A stretch of DNA of 64,000 nt from Bin18 sp965200355 (GTDB lineage: Bacteria > Desulfobacterota > Binatia > Bin18): contig OZ241351.1 in the NCBI GenBank assembly GCA_965200355.1, forward strand, positions 2,046,001 to 2,110,000. The letters are read 5' to 3'. The translations under genes and the position numbers were made by a program. Shown in pieces: positions 9,032 through 16,553 of this stretch. The number at the start of each line of letters is the position of its first letter. Position 1 is the first letter of the stretch. The notes below the pieces were generated by a model. That model had not been told where the DNA came from and made no database searches. It worked only from the letters and a program-made list of their open reading frames with translations.

Positions 9032-9277
9032 TCACGCCCTCCCGCCGGCCACCGGCGGGAAGATGCTCACCTGGTCGCCATCCGTGAGCGCCCGGTCAAA
9101 CTCCCGGGTTTGCTCGCCATTGACCAGGACCATTTGGGCCAAGTCAAGGGGAATGTCGAGGTGACGAATCAGGTCATGAATCGTTGCCTGATCGGCAAGC
9201 TCAAGCGTGGCTTTCCCCAGAGAGCCTGGGGGGAGCTTTTTCCGCAGATTGGCAAAGAGTTTGATATTGACCTGCAT
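9032..9277 (-). CDS. aorD: MoaD/ThiS-family sulfur carrier of the aor operon
   Basis: This 81-residue ubiquitin-like protein begins VNIKLFANLRKKLPPGS and ends DGDQVSIFPPVAGGRA. MoaD proteins supply sulfur for the pterin dithiolene of Mo and W cofactors after adenylation of a C-terminal Gly-Gly. Here two residues (R-A) follow the GG, so it would have to be trimmed or cannot be charged as it stands. It begins 3 bases after the stop of the FAD subunit, as in the Aromatoleum-type aor operon, where a MoaD homologue follows aorC. A dedicated cofactor-assembly role is the likely reading. Confidence 0.8.
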   Translation of the reverse strand: MQVNIKLFANLRKKLPPGSLGKATLELADQATIHDLIRHLDIPLDLAQMVLVNGEQTREFDRALTDGDQVSIFPPVAGGRA

Positions 9278-9280
9278 CGC

Positions 9281-10711
9281 TTATGCGCCCTTTTCAATGC
9301 CGGGGGTGGGGGTCCGGGGGAGAGTATCCAGCGCGTCTGGACGAGAGCCGATAAGCGGGCCGTGGGCGCCTTTTTGCCAAGCCGGGGGGGTCTTGCCGTC
9401 CACCCGGTAGGCGCGCGCTGTGGCGGGTGCGCCCAAGAGGGTATGACCGACCAGTTGCTGCGCAGTGCCGGTGGCGACATAGGCACGCCGTACATCGGTC
9501 GGGTTCTCTTTGACGTAGGCCGCCCAGTTTCCCAGGGCGCGCTTGGTTTGAATGAGCCCTTTGACCATGCCGACGTCGTTCAGCATGGTGACATCGGCAA
9601 TCGGTCCGACAAACAGCGCCCCAACCATACGGTCATCGTCCCAGACATATTTACGATAAATCGGACGGGTTGGATTCCAGACGGTGGTGATGGATTCCTG
9701 CGCCTCTGTCCGCCACTGACCAAAGCTGGCGCAATGCAGATTGATGACATCCAAGACGTTGAGCAGCAGGCTGCCCGGATAGCGGGTGTCTTGGCCGGCC
9801 ATATTCGCGCCGGCAATCCGACCGTGGTCCACCGCGGTTGGCTGAATGGCATGGACCGCGGGTGAGCCGTTCAGCAGGTCCGGTCCGGCGGCAACATCAC
9901 CGGCCGCATAAATACCGGGGACATTGGTCTGCATCCGGTCGTCCACCACAATGCCGCCGTCAACGTGGATGCCGGAGCCGGCGAGGAACCCCAGGTTCGG
10001 TTGAATGCCCGTAGCCAGAATCACAATATCCGCGCTCAGGCTGGCACCGTTGCTCAGCGACAGGGTGAGGGTCTCGCCTTCGCGGCTGATGCTTTGGACC
10101 CGGGCACCGGTATGAACGGCAACCTGTTGGCTGGTCAGCCAGCCTTCGACCGCCCGCGCGCCAGTCGCGTCAAGCATACGCGGTAAGACCTGGTCTTCGG
10201 TTTCGACTACGGAAAGATTCCAACCCAGCTTGGCCATGGCATTCAGGACGATAAAGCCGATAAATCCAGCACCAATGAGCACCGCCCGGGGGGTGGCCGG
10301 CGCTTTCTGCATGACCTGTTTTGCGTCTTCGAGCGTCCAGAAGGTGTACACTCCGTCCTGGTCAATGCCGGCAATGGGTGGACGCTGGGCTGAAGAACCG
10401 GTCGCGATCAGGAGGGTGTCAAACGCCTGACTGGAGCCGTCCCCCAGGGTGACTGTGCGGGCCTGGGTATCGACTTTTTCGACTTGGCCCGACACCGCGG
10501 TAATGCCGTGTCGGGCAAAATAGGCCGCGTCTCCGGTCAGGACGTGCCGCTCTGGAATGTCGTTCGCCAAGTAGTAAGGCAGGACCATGCGCGAGTAGGC
10601 CGGCTCGTTGGAGATGAGCGTAATCTGCGCGTCGGAGCCGGCGGTTGCCCGGATTGTTTCTGCCGCGGCTACCCCGGCCGGTCCCCCGCCAATAATAATG
10701 TGATGTGTCAT
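9281..10711 (-). CDS. aorC: FAD-dependent oxidoreductase subunit of AOR complex
   Basis: This 476-residue pyridine-nucleotide-disulfide-type flavoprotein has the FAD motif IIIGGGPAGVAAAE at the N-terminus, VLIGAGFIGFIVLNAM (NAD-binding) in the middle and VPGIYAAGDVAAGPD late in the protein. In the Aromatoleum aldehyde oxidoreductase, AorC passes electrons between NAD+ and the ferredoxin-like AorA. The ATG at 10711 is chosen because homology begins with MTHHIIIGGG; the longer frame upstream is encoded by a GC-rich repeat. It follows the AOR gene on the same strand, separated by that repeat (about 73 bases). Confidence 0.85.
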   Translation of the reverse strand: MTHHIIIGGGPAGVAAAETIRATAGSDAQITLISNEPAYSRMVLPYYLANDIPERHVLTGDAAYFARHGITAVSGQVEKVDTQARTVTLGDGSSQAFDTLLIATGSSAQRPPIAGIDQDGVYTFWTLEDAKQVMQKAPATPRAVLIGAGFIGFIVLNAMAKLGWNLSVVETEDQVLPRMLDATGARAVEGWLTSQQVAVHTGARVQSISREGETLTLSLSNGASLSADIVILATGIQPNLGFLAGSGIHVDGGIVVDDRMQTNVPGIYAAGDVAAGPDLLNGSPAVHAIQPTAVDHGRIAGANMAGQDTRYPGSLLLNVLDVINLHCASFGQWRTEAQESITTVWNPTRPIYRKYVWDDDRMVGALFVGPIADVTMLNDVGMVKGLIQTKRALGNWAAYVKENPTDVRRAYVATGTAQQLVGHTLLGAPATARAYRVDGKTPPAWQKGAHGPLIGSRPDALDTLPRTPTPGIEKGA

Positions 10712-10734
10712 GACGCTTCTTCTTTGCTTTTCTT

Positions 10735-10783
10735 CTCCCCTCTCCCTCCAGGGGAGAGGGCTAGGGAGAGGGAGCCTGAAGTC
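10735..10783. repeat. Dispersed repeat, CCCTCTCCCT-AGGGAGAGGG type
   Basis: Between aorB and aorC the sequence CCCTCTCCCTCCAGGGGAGAGGGCTAGGGAGAGGG forms nested C-run/G-run inverted copies. Similar blocks occur at 36478, 38741 and 52909. Within the operon it could fold in the mRNA and lower expression of the downstream genes. Confidence 0.6.
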
Positions 10784-10784
10784 C

Positions 10785-12644
10785 TTACTCCAGCCCCAGC
10801 TCTTTCTTCTTTGCCTCAGAGATTTTGCCGTCCTTATCCCAGCCCCGCAGTTCGTAATACTCGGGCAGCATTTCACCTAGGCGGTTGACCTCGCCCTTGG
10901 CCGGGCCGGACGGGATGGGCTCTTCCAGAATCCGTTTGGGCAGGGTGTCGTCCTTGCCGGTGAAGCCGGCCCGCTCGTTCCACAGCCGCTCCAGATTCCA
11001 GATACGCTCTCCAATGGTGACCAGCTCTTCCAGCGTATACGGCACGCCCGTGGCTGCCGACAGTTGGGGCAGCATCTCTTCCAGACCCACCCCAAAGGTC
11101 AGGAATTGGCACAGGCCGGTGGCGTCAACGGTCGAGGTGGCGTCCTGGAAAATTTTGGTAATCTCGGCCTTCTCTTCTGTGGCGCGTGGGTCCATCTGAC
11201 GCGGCAGGCCCAGAATCTCAGCCGCCACCGTATAGGCTTTCAAATGACACGCCCCGCGATTGGAAGTCGCATAGCCCAGGCCCATGCCCTGAATGGCACG
11301 GGCTTCATAGGCGGCAAATTCCTGGCTACGGACACCCATAAAGAATTCGGGTCGGCCCAGCGTCTCGGTCATCCGTTTGGAGCCTTCGGCCAAAGCGTCA
11401 CCAAAACCCTGCCGATAGGCCGTTTTCTCGGCCATAACGATGAGGGCTTCGGCGCTGCCAAACTCCAGTGGAATCTCGGTCTGGTCCTGGCTGACCGTCC
11501 CCTTCTCGAACAACTCCATGGCCGCGGCCACGCTGGCCCCAAAGCTGATGGAGTCCATACCCAGGTCGTTGCACAGCCAGTTGGCTTTAATCAGCGCGTC
11601 CAGGTCGCCCACGCCGCACTCTGAGCCCATGGCCCAGGCCGCCTCGTACTCGGGACCCTCGCCGGCGATTTTCCAGTTTTGCGGATTGGTCGTGACCGAG
11701 TATTTCGACGCGGCTTCACCCGGCAGGGTGCTGACCCGCCCGCAGGCAATGGTGCAGGAAAAACAGGCTTTATTGGCGACCAGGCGGGTTTCGGTCAGGA
11801 TTTCACCGCTGATGTTCTCGGCTTCATCAAAGACGGTTTGCTGATGATTGCGGGTGGGTAAAGCGCCGTGCTCGTTAATCACATTGACCAGCACTTCGGT
11901 GCCGTACATGGGCAGGCCCTCGGAGGTCACGGGCGACTGCCGCAACTTTTCCTTCATGGCCCACTGGCCTTCCAGATATGCCTGCGGGTCGGCCAGAGAG
12001 ACGCCGCCGGTGCCGCGCAGGGCAATCGCCTTGAGGTTCTTGGAACCCATGACCGCGCCCACGCCAGAGCGGCCCGCGGCTCGGTGCAGGTCGTTCATGA
12101 TACAGGCAAAACGCACCAGATTTTCTCCGGCCGGACCGATGCTGGCAATGATGGTGTCCGGTACGCCAAGCTCGGCGCGCAGGGCTTCCTCGGTCTGCCA
12201 GACCGTTTTGCCCCACAGGTGGGTCGCCTCGCGCAGTTCCACCCGGTCGTCATAGATCCACAGATAGGAGGGCTGGGCGGCCCTGCCCTCCAGGATAATC
12301 ATGTCGTAGCCGGCGAATTTCATCTCCGGCCCCCAGAAGCCCCCGGAATTCGAGGTGGTAATCGCATTGGTCAGTGCGCCCTTGGTGACGACCATATAGC
12401 GTGAGCCACACGAGGCGTTGGTGCCGGTCAGCGGCCCGGTCGCAAAAATCATTTTGTTCTCCGGGCTGAGCGGGTCGACGCTGGGGTCCATCTCTTCGGA
12501 GAGATATTTGACCCCCAGACCGCGGCCGCCCACATAGTCTCTGGCCCATGCGGCGTTCAAGGGTTCCTTGGTGATAGCGCCAGTGGTCAGATTGACGCGC
12601 AGAACCGTCCCGGTCCAGCCGTGCATTGTCTTCGTCGCGCTCAT
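10785..12644 (-). CDS. aorB: Tungsten-type aldehyde:ferredoxin oxidoreductase, catalytic subunit
   Basis: This 619-residue protein matches AOR-family length. It starts with GWTGTVLRVNLTTG, has FATGPLTGTNASCGSRYMV (pterin-binding domain), CFSCTIAC (C294, C297, C301) and a fourth cluster cysteine in DATGLCQF (C512), so all ligands of the [4Fe-4S] cluster near the metal are present. The family oxidises aldehydes to acids or, in reverse, reduces acids with low-potential electrons. The ATG at 12644 has GGAGG upstream and overlaps the ferredoxin gene's stop (ATGA). Gene order ferredoxin-AOR-FAD subunit-MoaD matches the aorABCD operon of Aromatoleum aromaticum, whose complex works with NAD+ and forms filaments. 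Confidence 0.92.
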   Translation of the reverse strand: MSATKTMHGWTGTVLRVNLTTGAITKEPLNAAWARDYVGGRGLGVKYLSEEMDPSVDPLSPENKMIFATGPLTGTNASCGSRYMVVTKGALTNAITTSNSGGFWGPEMKFAGYDMIILEGRAAQPSYLWIYDDRVELREATHLWGKTVWQTEEALRAELGVPDTIIASIGPAGENLVRFACIMNDLHRAAGRSGVGAVMGSKNLKAIALRGTGGVSLADPQAYLEGQWAMKEKLRQSPVTSEGLPMYGTEVLVNVINEHGALPTRNHQQTVFDEAENISGEILTETRLVANKACFSCTIACGRVSTLPGEAASKYSVTTNPQNWKIAGEGPEYEAAWAMGSECGVGDLDALIKANWLCNDLGMDSISFGASVAAAMELFEKGTVSQDQTEIPLEFGSAEALIVMAEKTAYRQGFGDALAEGSKRMTETLGRPEFFMGVRSQEFAAYEARAIQGMGLGYATSNRGACHLKAYTVAAEILGLPRQMDPRATEEKAEITKIFQDATSTVDATGLCQFLTFGVGLEEMLPQLSAATGVPYTLEELVTIGERIWNLERLWNERAGFTGKDDTLPKRILEEPIPSGPAKGEVNRLGEMLPEYYELRGWDKDGKISEAKKKELGLE

Positions 12645-13132
12645 GCCTTGCCTCCTTCTTCGTCCTGCATATGTTGAAAGCCCTGGTTGACTTTGGCCGC
12701 CCAACTGGCCAGCCAGTCCGGCTTGTCCATATCGACGTATTCGAGCGCGCCGGTGGGGCAGGACTTGACACAGGCCGGGTCACCGCCACACAGGTCACAC
12801 TTGAAGGCTTTGTGGGTGTCCGGGTTGTAGAACATGGTGCCGTATGGGCAGGCCACCGTGCAGACGGCACAGCCGACGCATACGTCGTCCATGACGACCT
12901 TGGCGTTGGTGTCCGGGTCTATGCCGATGGCATTCACCGGACAGGCCGTCAGGCACCAGGCTTCTTCGCACTGAAAGCAGGTATAAGGCGCGTAGACGGC
13001 CTGCTCGTCAAAAATATGGACGCGAATAACGGACCGGGATGGCTGAAAGGTCCCGGTTTGAACAAAGGCACAAGCCAGCTCGCACTGCACGCAGCTTGTG
13101 CATTTCTCAGTAATCACGCGGAGTTGTTTCAT
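12641..13132 (-). CDS. aorA: Four-cluster ferredoxin-like electron transfer subunit
   Basis: This 163-residue protein has sixteen cysteines in four groups: CTSCVQCELAC, CFQCEEAWCLTAC, CVGCAVCTVAC and CDLCGGDPACVKSC, enough for four [4Fe-4S] clusters. This is the AorA/HycB-type polyferredoxin that carries electrons between the tungsten subunit and the flavin subunit. The ATG at 13132 is chosen because the conserved MKQLRVITEKCTSC begins there; the longer frame has no matching content. Its stop overlaps the AOR start by 4 bases, so the two are translationally coupled. It is the first gene of the operon. Confidence 0.88.
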   Translation of the reverse strand: MKQLRVITEKCTSCVQCELACAFVQTGTFQPSRSVIRVHIFDEQAVYAPYTCFQCEEAWCLTACPVNAIGIDPDTNAKVVMDDVCVGCAVCTVACPYGTMFYNPDTHKAFKCDLCGGDPACVKSCPTGALEYVDMDKPDWLASWAAKVNQGFQHMQDEEGGKA

Positions 13133-13263
13133 ACGGTGTTGGCCCTCCTGCCTTCCCCCTAACAGATTCGCCCACAGAATTCCACGGAAGCCAGGGGGAG
13201 TGCTGTTGCCGGGGGGTCTGCCACGCGGAGAGCAAGACAAGCTGCGACACGCCCTCTGTTTTT

Positions 13264-13995
13264 TTACTCCCCTTTTGCCCGGACACGCTCGACAAAGGCC
13301 GCGTGCTCGGGCGTCCCGACGCCGGTCTGGAGTGCGGCTAAGACCCGGGCCGTATCCCCGGCCAGCAGTGCAGCAACAGCGAGCCGTAAGCCGGGAAAAA
13401 CCCGCCTGTGGAGCCGGCCGGCGGCATCCGCTGTCAGTGGCCGGTATTCATCGTCTACCAGCACAAACCAGTCAAACTGTTTCTCGTACACCCGCCAGAC
13501 CAGATATTCTTGTACGCCGTTACGCCGGTAGGCCCGCAGCTTGTCGTGCAGGTCATAGGTGGCGCTACTGGCCGCAATTTCAACGATCAACTCCGGCGCT
13601 CCCTCAACGTAGTCGTCCTCGCTCAAACGAGACCGACCGCCGGCGTCCGGTTCAAGGCGCAATAGTGCATCGGGCTGCGGCTCATTGTCCAAGTCCAGAC
13701 GAATCGTGGCGTTATCCGCGGCCCGCACCCTGGGGTGAAGGCGCAGTAGGTCTCCAGCCAAGTCAGAATGGCAACGTGCGGTTCTCCATGACCGGCAAAG
13801 TGGACGGGTGACGGCAGATACGACTCCCTCGATCAATTCGGCCTTTTTGATATCCGACCGAGCGCTATAGCGGTGCTCAAACTCCTGCCGGGTGAGTCGG
13901 TCCCCGTTTGCCAATGGCAGGGGGTGAGCCCCAGACTGCGGCTCAGACGGATTTGTCGAAACGGAAGGATGTAGCGGGACATCATGAACAGCCAT
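13264..13995 (-). CDS. Uma2-family (DUF820) endonuclease-like protein, with a shifted internal stretch
   Basis: The C-terminal half has the Uma2 pattern APELIVEIAASSATYDLHDK then AYRRNGVQEYLVWRV, with the PD-(D/E)XK residues QPDAL, ELIVEIA and K. Uma2 proteins are restriction-like folds abundant in cyanobacteria and planctomycetes, of unclear role. Between about 13730 and 13820 the open frame translates to nonsense, while the next frame gives YLPSPVHFAGHGEP then HVAILTWLETYCAFTPGVR, the expected family sequence. A 2-base and a 1-base loss would restore it; together they keep the outer frame open. The start at 13995 has GGAGG 10 bases upstream. Confidence 0.8.
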   Translation of the reverse strand: MAVHDVPLHPSVSTNPSEPQSGAHPLPLANGDRLTRQEFEHRYSARSDIKKAELIEGVVSAVTRPLCRSWRTARCHSDLAGDLLRLHPRVRAADNATIRLDLDNEPQPDALLRLEPDAGGRSRLSEDDYVEGAPELIVEIAASSATYDLHDKLRAYRRNGVQEYLVWRVYEKQFDWFVLVDDEYRPLTADAAGRLHRRVFPGLRLAVAALLAGDTARVLAALQTGVGTPEHAAFVERVRAKGE

Positions 13996-14144
13996 GGGGA
14001 CACGCCTCCGAGACATTTTGGTCTGCATCTTCATATCACAGCGGACAAACCGAGACGACGCAGCCCTGTCGTATGAGCCGCCTTGCCGACCGCCCAGGGA
14101 AAGCGCTAGGCTACAGCAATCAACACCATACGGGAGGGCGGAAT

Positions 14145-14327
14145 ATGAAAGTGAACTGGGATGAGGAAGTCTGCACCCATTCGGCCAATTGTGTGAAGAG
14201 CCTGCCGCAAGTCTTTAAGGTCGAGGGCGGAGCATTCGTGATTGATCCTAGCGCGGCCTCAGAAGACGAGGTACGGGTCGTTGTGGCCCAATGCCCGTCG
14301 GGAGCGCTGAGCGTGCAGGAAGATTAA
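14145..14327 (+). CDS. Divergent 4Fe-4S monocluster ferredoxin
   Basis: This 60-residue protein has the Fer4_19-type pattern EEVCTHSANCVKSLPQVF and a later VAQCPSGALSV, where C-x5-C...CP supplies the cluster ligands. Small proteins of this type are electron carriers, often encoded next to oxidoreductases or P450s. The ATG at 14145 follows GGAGGGCGGAAT; a longer in-frame extension upstream has no such site and overlaps the divergent Uma2 gene. No obvious redox partner is adjacent; the nearest are the aor operon and the molybdenum hydroxylase. Confidence 0.85.
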   Translation: MKVNWDEEVCTHSANCVKSLPQVFKVEGGAFVIDPSAASEDEVRVVVAQCPSGALSVQED

Positions 14328-14354
14328 ATCAGATGTGGGAGGAAGCAGTGTGAA

Positions 14355-14409
14355 GGAGCGCGGGCTTCTAGCCCGCAAATAGTTGCGGCCAATATGGCCG
14401 CGCTCCCAG
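14355..14409. repeat. Dispersed GC-rich repeat, GGAGCGCGGGC...GCCCGC type (family A)
   Basis: The block opens with GGAGCGCGGGCTTCTAGCCC, passes through a second inverted pair (GCGGCC...GGCCGC) and closes with CGCTCCCA. The outer ends are inverted. Related copies lie at 32365, 36541, 36813 and 60567. It sits between the monocluster ferredoxin and the macrodomain gene. Confidence 0.75.
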
Positions 14410-14442
14410 TGAGTAGGACGACCGGGGGCTGCAAGTCTAACA

Positions 14443-14997
14443 ATGCCGAATCACCTATTTCTCAACGGGCGCGTTTCCGTCTTAGTGGGGGATATTACCC
14501 AACAGCGGGTCGCTGCGGTGGTGAATGCGGCGAACGCCAGCCTGCTGGGGGGCGGAGGCGTGGATGGCGCTATTCATCGGGCGGGCGGCCCCGCTATTCT
14601 CGCGGCCTGTCAAGAACTGCGACGGACTCGGTATCCTGACGGGCTGCCCACGGGGGAAGCCGTCCTGACCACCGCGGGGCATATGCCGGCTCAACAGGTG
14701 ATTCATACGGTCGGGCCAGTCTATCGCGCGGCGGGGGGCCGGGCGGCGAGTCTGCTCACTGCCTGTTACCGCAACTCCCTGGCGCTTGCCATCCAATATG
14801 ACCTGACGACATTGGCTTTCCCGGCCATCTCGACCGGCGTGTATGGCTATCCGCGTGCGGAGGCGGCGGCAATTGCCTCGCGGGCCATTGCCAACTTCTT
14901 AGCCACCGACGCAATTATCACCGAAGTCCGCTTGGTGTTCTTTGCTCAGTCGGACGCTGACGTTTTCCTGACGCACAACACATTGCCGGCGGCCTAA
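14443..14997 (+). CDS. Macrodomain protein (ADP-ribose/O-acetyl-ADP-ribose hydrolase type)
   Basis: This 184-residue single-domain protein has the macrodomain signatures VVNAANASLLGGGGVDGAIH (residues 26-45), VIHTVGPVYRA and the late loop FPAISTGVYGYPRAEAA. This is the YmdB/MacroD-like subgroup that removes ADP-ribose or hydrolyses O-acetyl-ADP-ribose in the cytoplasm. All nucleotide-binding loops are intact. Upstream there is only a weak ribosome site. No ADP-ribosyltransferase gene is adjacent, so its substrate is not suggested by context. Confidence 0.92.
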   Translation: MPNHLFLNGRVSVLVGDITQQRVAAVVNAANASLLGGGGVDGAIHRAGGPAILAACQELRRTRYPDGLPTGEAVLTTAGHMPAQQVIHTVGPVYRAAGGRAASLLTACYRNSLALAIQYDLTTLAFPAISTGVYGYPRAEAAAIASRAIANFLATDAIITEVRLVFFAQSDADVFLTHNTLPAA

Positions 14998-15075
14998 GCC
15001 TGGCTTGTTCTCCTCAACCCTTCTCTTTTCCGTACCGAGTATGGTAAGGCTGGCTGCTCTGAAAGGGAGGGCCGT

Positions 15076-16428
15076 ATGTCGAGAAGGCAGACTACTACGC
15101 GCTTCGGGTTGGGCCGCCGGCTCTGGGGAATACTCGTTTTGGCTGGCTGGCTGGGAGGGACACCGGTTTTAGCGGAGGACGCCGAGCACCGGTCCTGGCG
15201 CACGCTGGACGAACTTTCCGCAGAGGAACTCGCCCGCTTTGACTTTTCAACAGACACGCCCCGCCACGCCGACATCCCGTATATGCCGGCGGAAGCCTAT
15301 CCTTTCAAGCCGCCCTACACCCCCGAAGAGGTCGGCTATCGGATTATGGAGTTCCCGCATATGCCCCGCTGGAACTGCGTCCAGATTGAAGATACGGGCA
15401 CGCTCACGCCAACCGGCTATCTCTTCGTGCAACAGATTATCGCCCTGGTGCATTATCGTGACCCGGAAGGACTGATGGGCCAGATTCTGGCCAAGCCGGG
15501 AGAAGTCTACTCGCGCTGGCTCACCCAGGATGTCGCTCCCCCGGAAAACTATGGGAACCAGATGCTGTTCAGTACGTTTCGGACCGATCAACACCTGACC
15601 AAGAAAGCGGACCTGTTCGGCTATTCTCTGAGTATGCGCCGGGTGCGTCGTTTTCCCCAGCCGCGGCGGCAGGAAAAGTTTCCAAACGCGCCCATGGCCT
15701 ATGACGATTTTTTGGGCCGCGACGCCTGGGAGTTCTCCTGGCGTATTCTGGGCACCGACATACTCTATAAAACCGCGCGCTTTCCCAAGACGCGCCAGTC
15801 GATCACGCTCCAGACCGGGGACGGGATTTTTCAGGAGGTGCCGGCCAGCGCCCTCAAACTGATGGGCGATGACTATCCGTTTTACACAGCCGATAACGGG
15901 GTCAAATGCTATCTGGTTGAGGCCATCGCCAAGCAAGACTGGCTACCCGACTACTACGCCCCCCGGATTCTGTTCTGGGCGGACCAGCACTATTTTTATC
16001 CGCTCCGGACCGAAATCTACGGCAGGAACGGCGAGCCCATTATGATAGAAGAGCGCGTGGCCAAGCTGATGAACCCACGCCTCAAGGAGCGTGGTTATCA
16101 TAACCTGATTACCCTGTGGTGGGACCCGCAGCAGGACTTTTACTCCTACGGCATCCATGACGCCATGCAGCTCCGGGACTGGTCCCAGGAGGATAAAGAC
16201 GTGTTCTTTCATCCAGACTTTATGCGTCGGACCTGGTTCCCGGCACCGCTCAAAACACAAGCCGGAATCAATCTGCCCGAGGAGTTTTTCCTCCGCCCCC
16301 AACTCCACCGCGGCAAGTTTCCGACAGAACGCCAGCTTGTCCTGCCGGCCTACCTGGAAGAGAGAATTCAGGCCCAGGAGGAAGCCGGTTATATTGTCTT
16401 TACCGGGGAGACGAACGGGACGGAGTAA
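15076..16428 (+). CDS. DUF1329 family secreted/outer-membrane-associated protein
   Basis: This 450-residue protein has an N-terminal signal peptide (RRLWGILVLAGWLGG, cleavage after VLA near residue 34). The body matches DUF1329: LFGYSLSMRRVRRFPQPRRQ, DDFLGRDAWEFSWRILG and WADQHYFYPLRTEIYGRNG. Family members have a lipoprotein-sorting-like beta fold and are found at the outer membrane next to RND exporters or hydrophobic-compound degradation genes. GGGAGGGCCGT precedes the ATG. It is alone on the forward strand, converging on the molybdenum hydroxylase operon, so its own partner is not visible. Confidence 0.85.
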   Translation: MSRRQTTTRFGLGRRLWGILVLAGWLGGTPVLAEDAEHRSWRTLDELSAEELARFDFSTDTPRHADIPYMPAEAYPFKPPYTPEEVGYRIMEFPHMPRWNCVQIEDTGTLTPTGYLFVQQIIALVHYRDPEGLMGQILAKPGEVYSRWLTQDVAPPENYGNQMLFSTFRTDQHLTKKADLFGYSLSMRRVRRFPQPRRQEKFPNAPMAYDDFLGRDAWEFSWRILGTDILYKTARFPKTRQSITLQTGDGIFQEVPASALKLMGDDYPFYTADNGVKCYLVEAIAKQDWLPDYYAPRILFWADQHYFYPLRTEIYGRNGEPIMIEERVAKLMNPRLKERGYHNLITLWWDPQQDFYSYGIHDAMQLRDWSQEDKDVFFHPDFMRRTWFPAPLKTQAGINLPEEFFLRPQLHRGKFPTERQLVLPAYLEERIQAQEEAGYIVFTGETNGTE

Positions 16429-16553
16429 GGCCCCCGCTCCCGCTCGCCAGCTAGGACCGGGGGTGGGGCGGACCCCGCAGTCAGCATCATGTCAGGGCTG
16501 CGGCTCAACGTTAGGGGTCGGCGGATCCATGCCCAAAGAAATCCCGCGAACCG

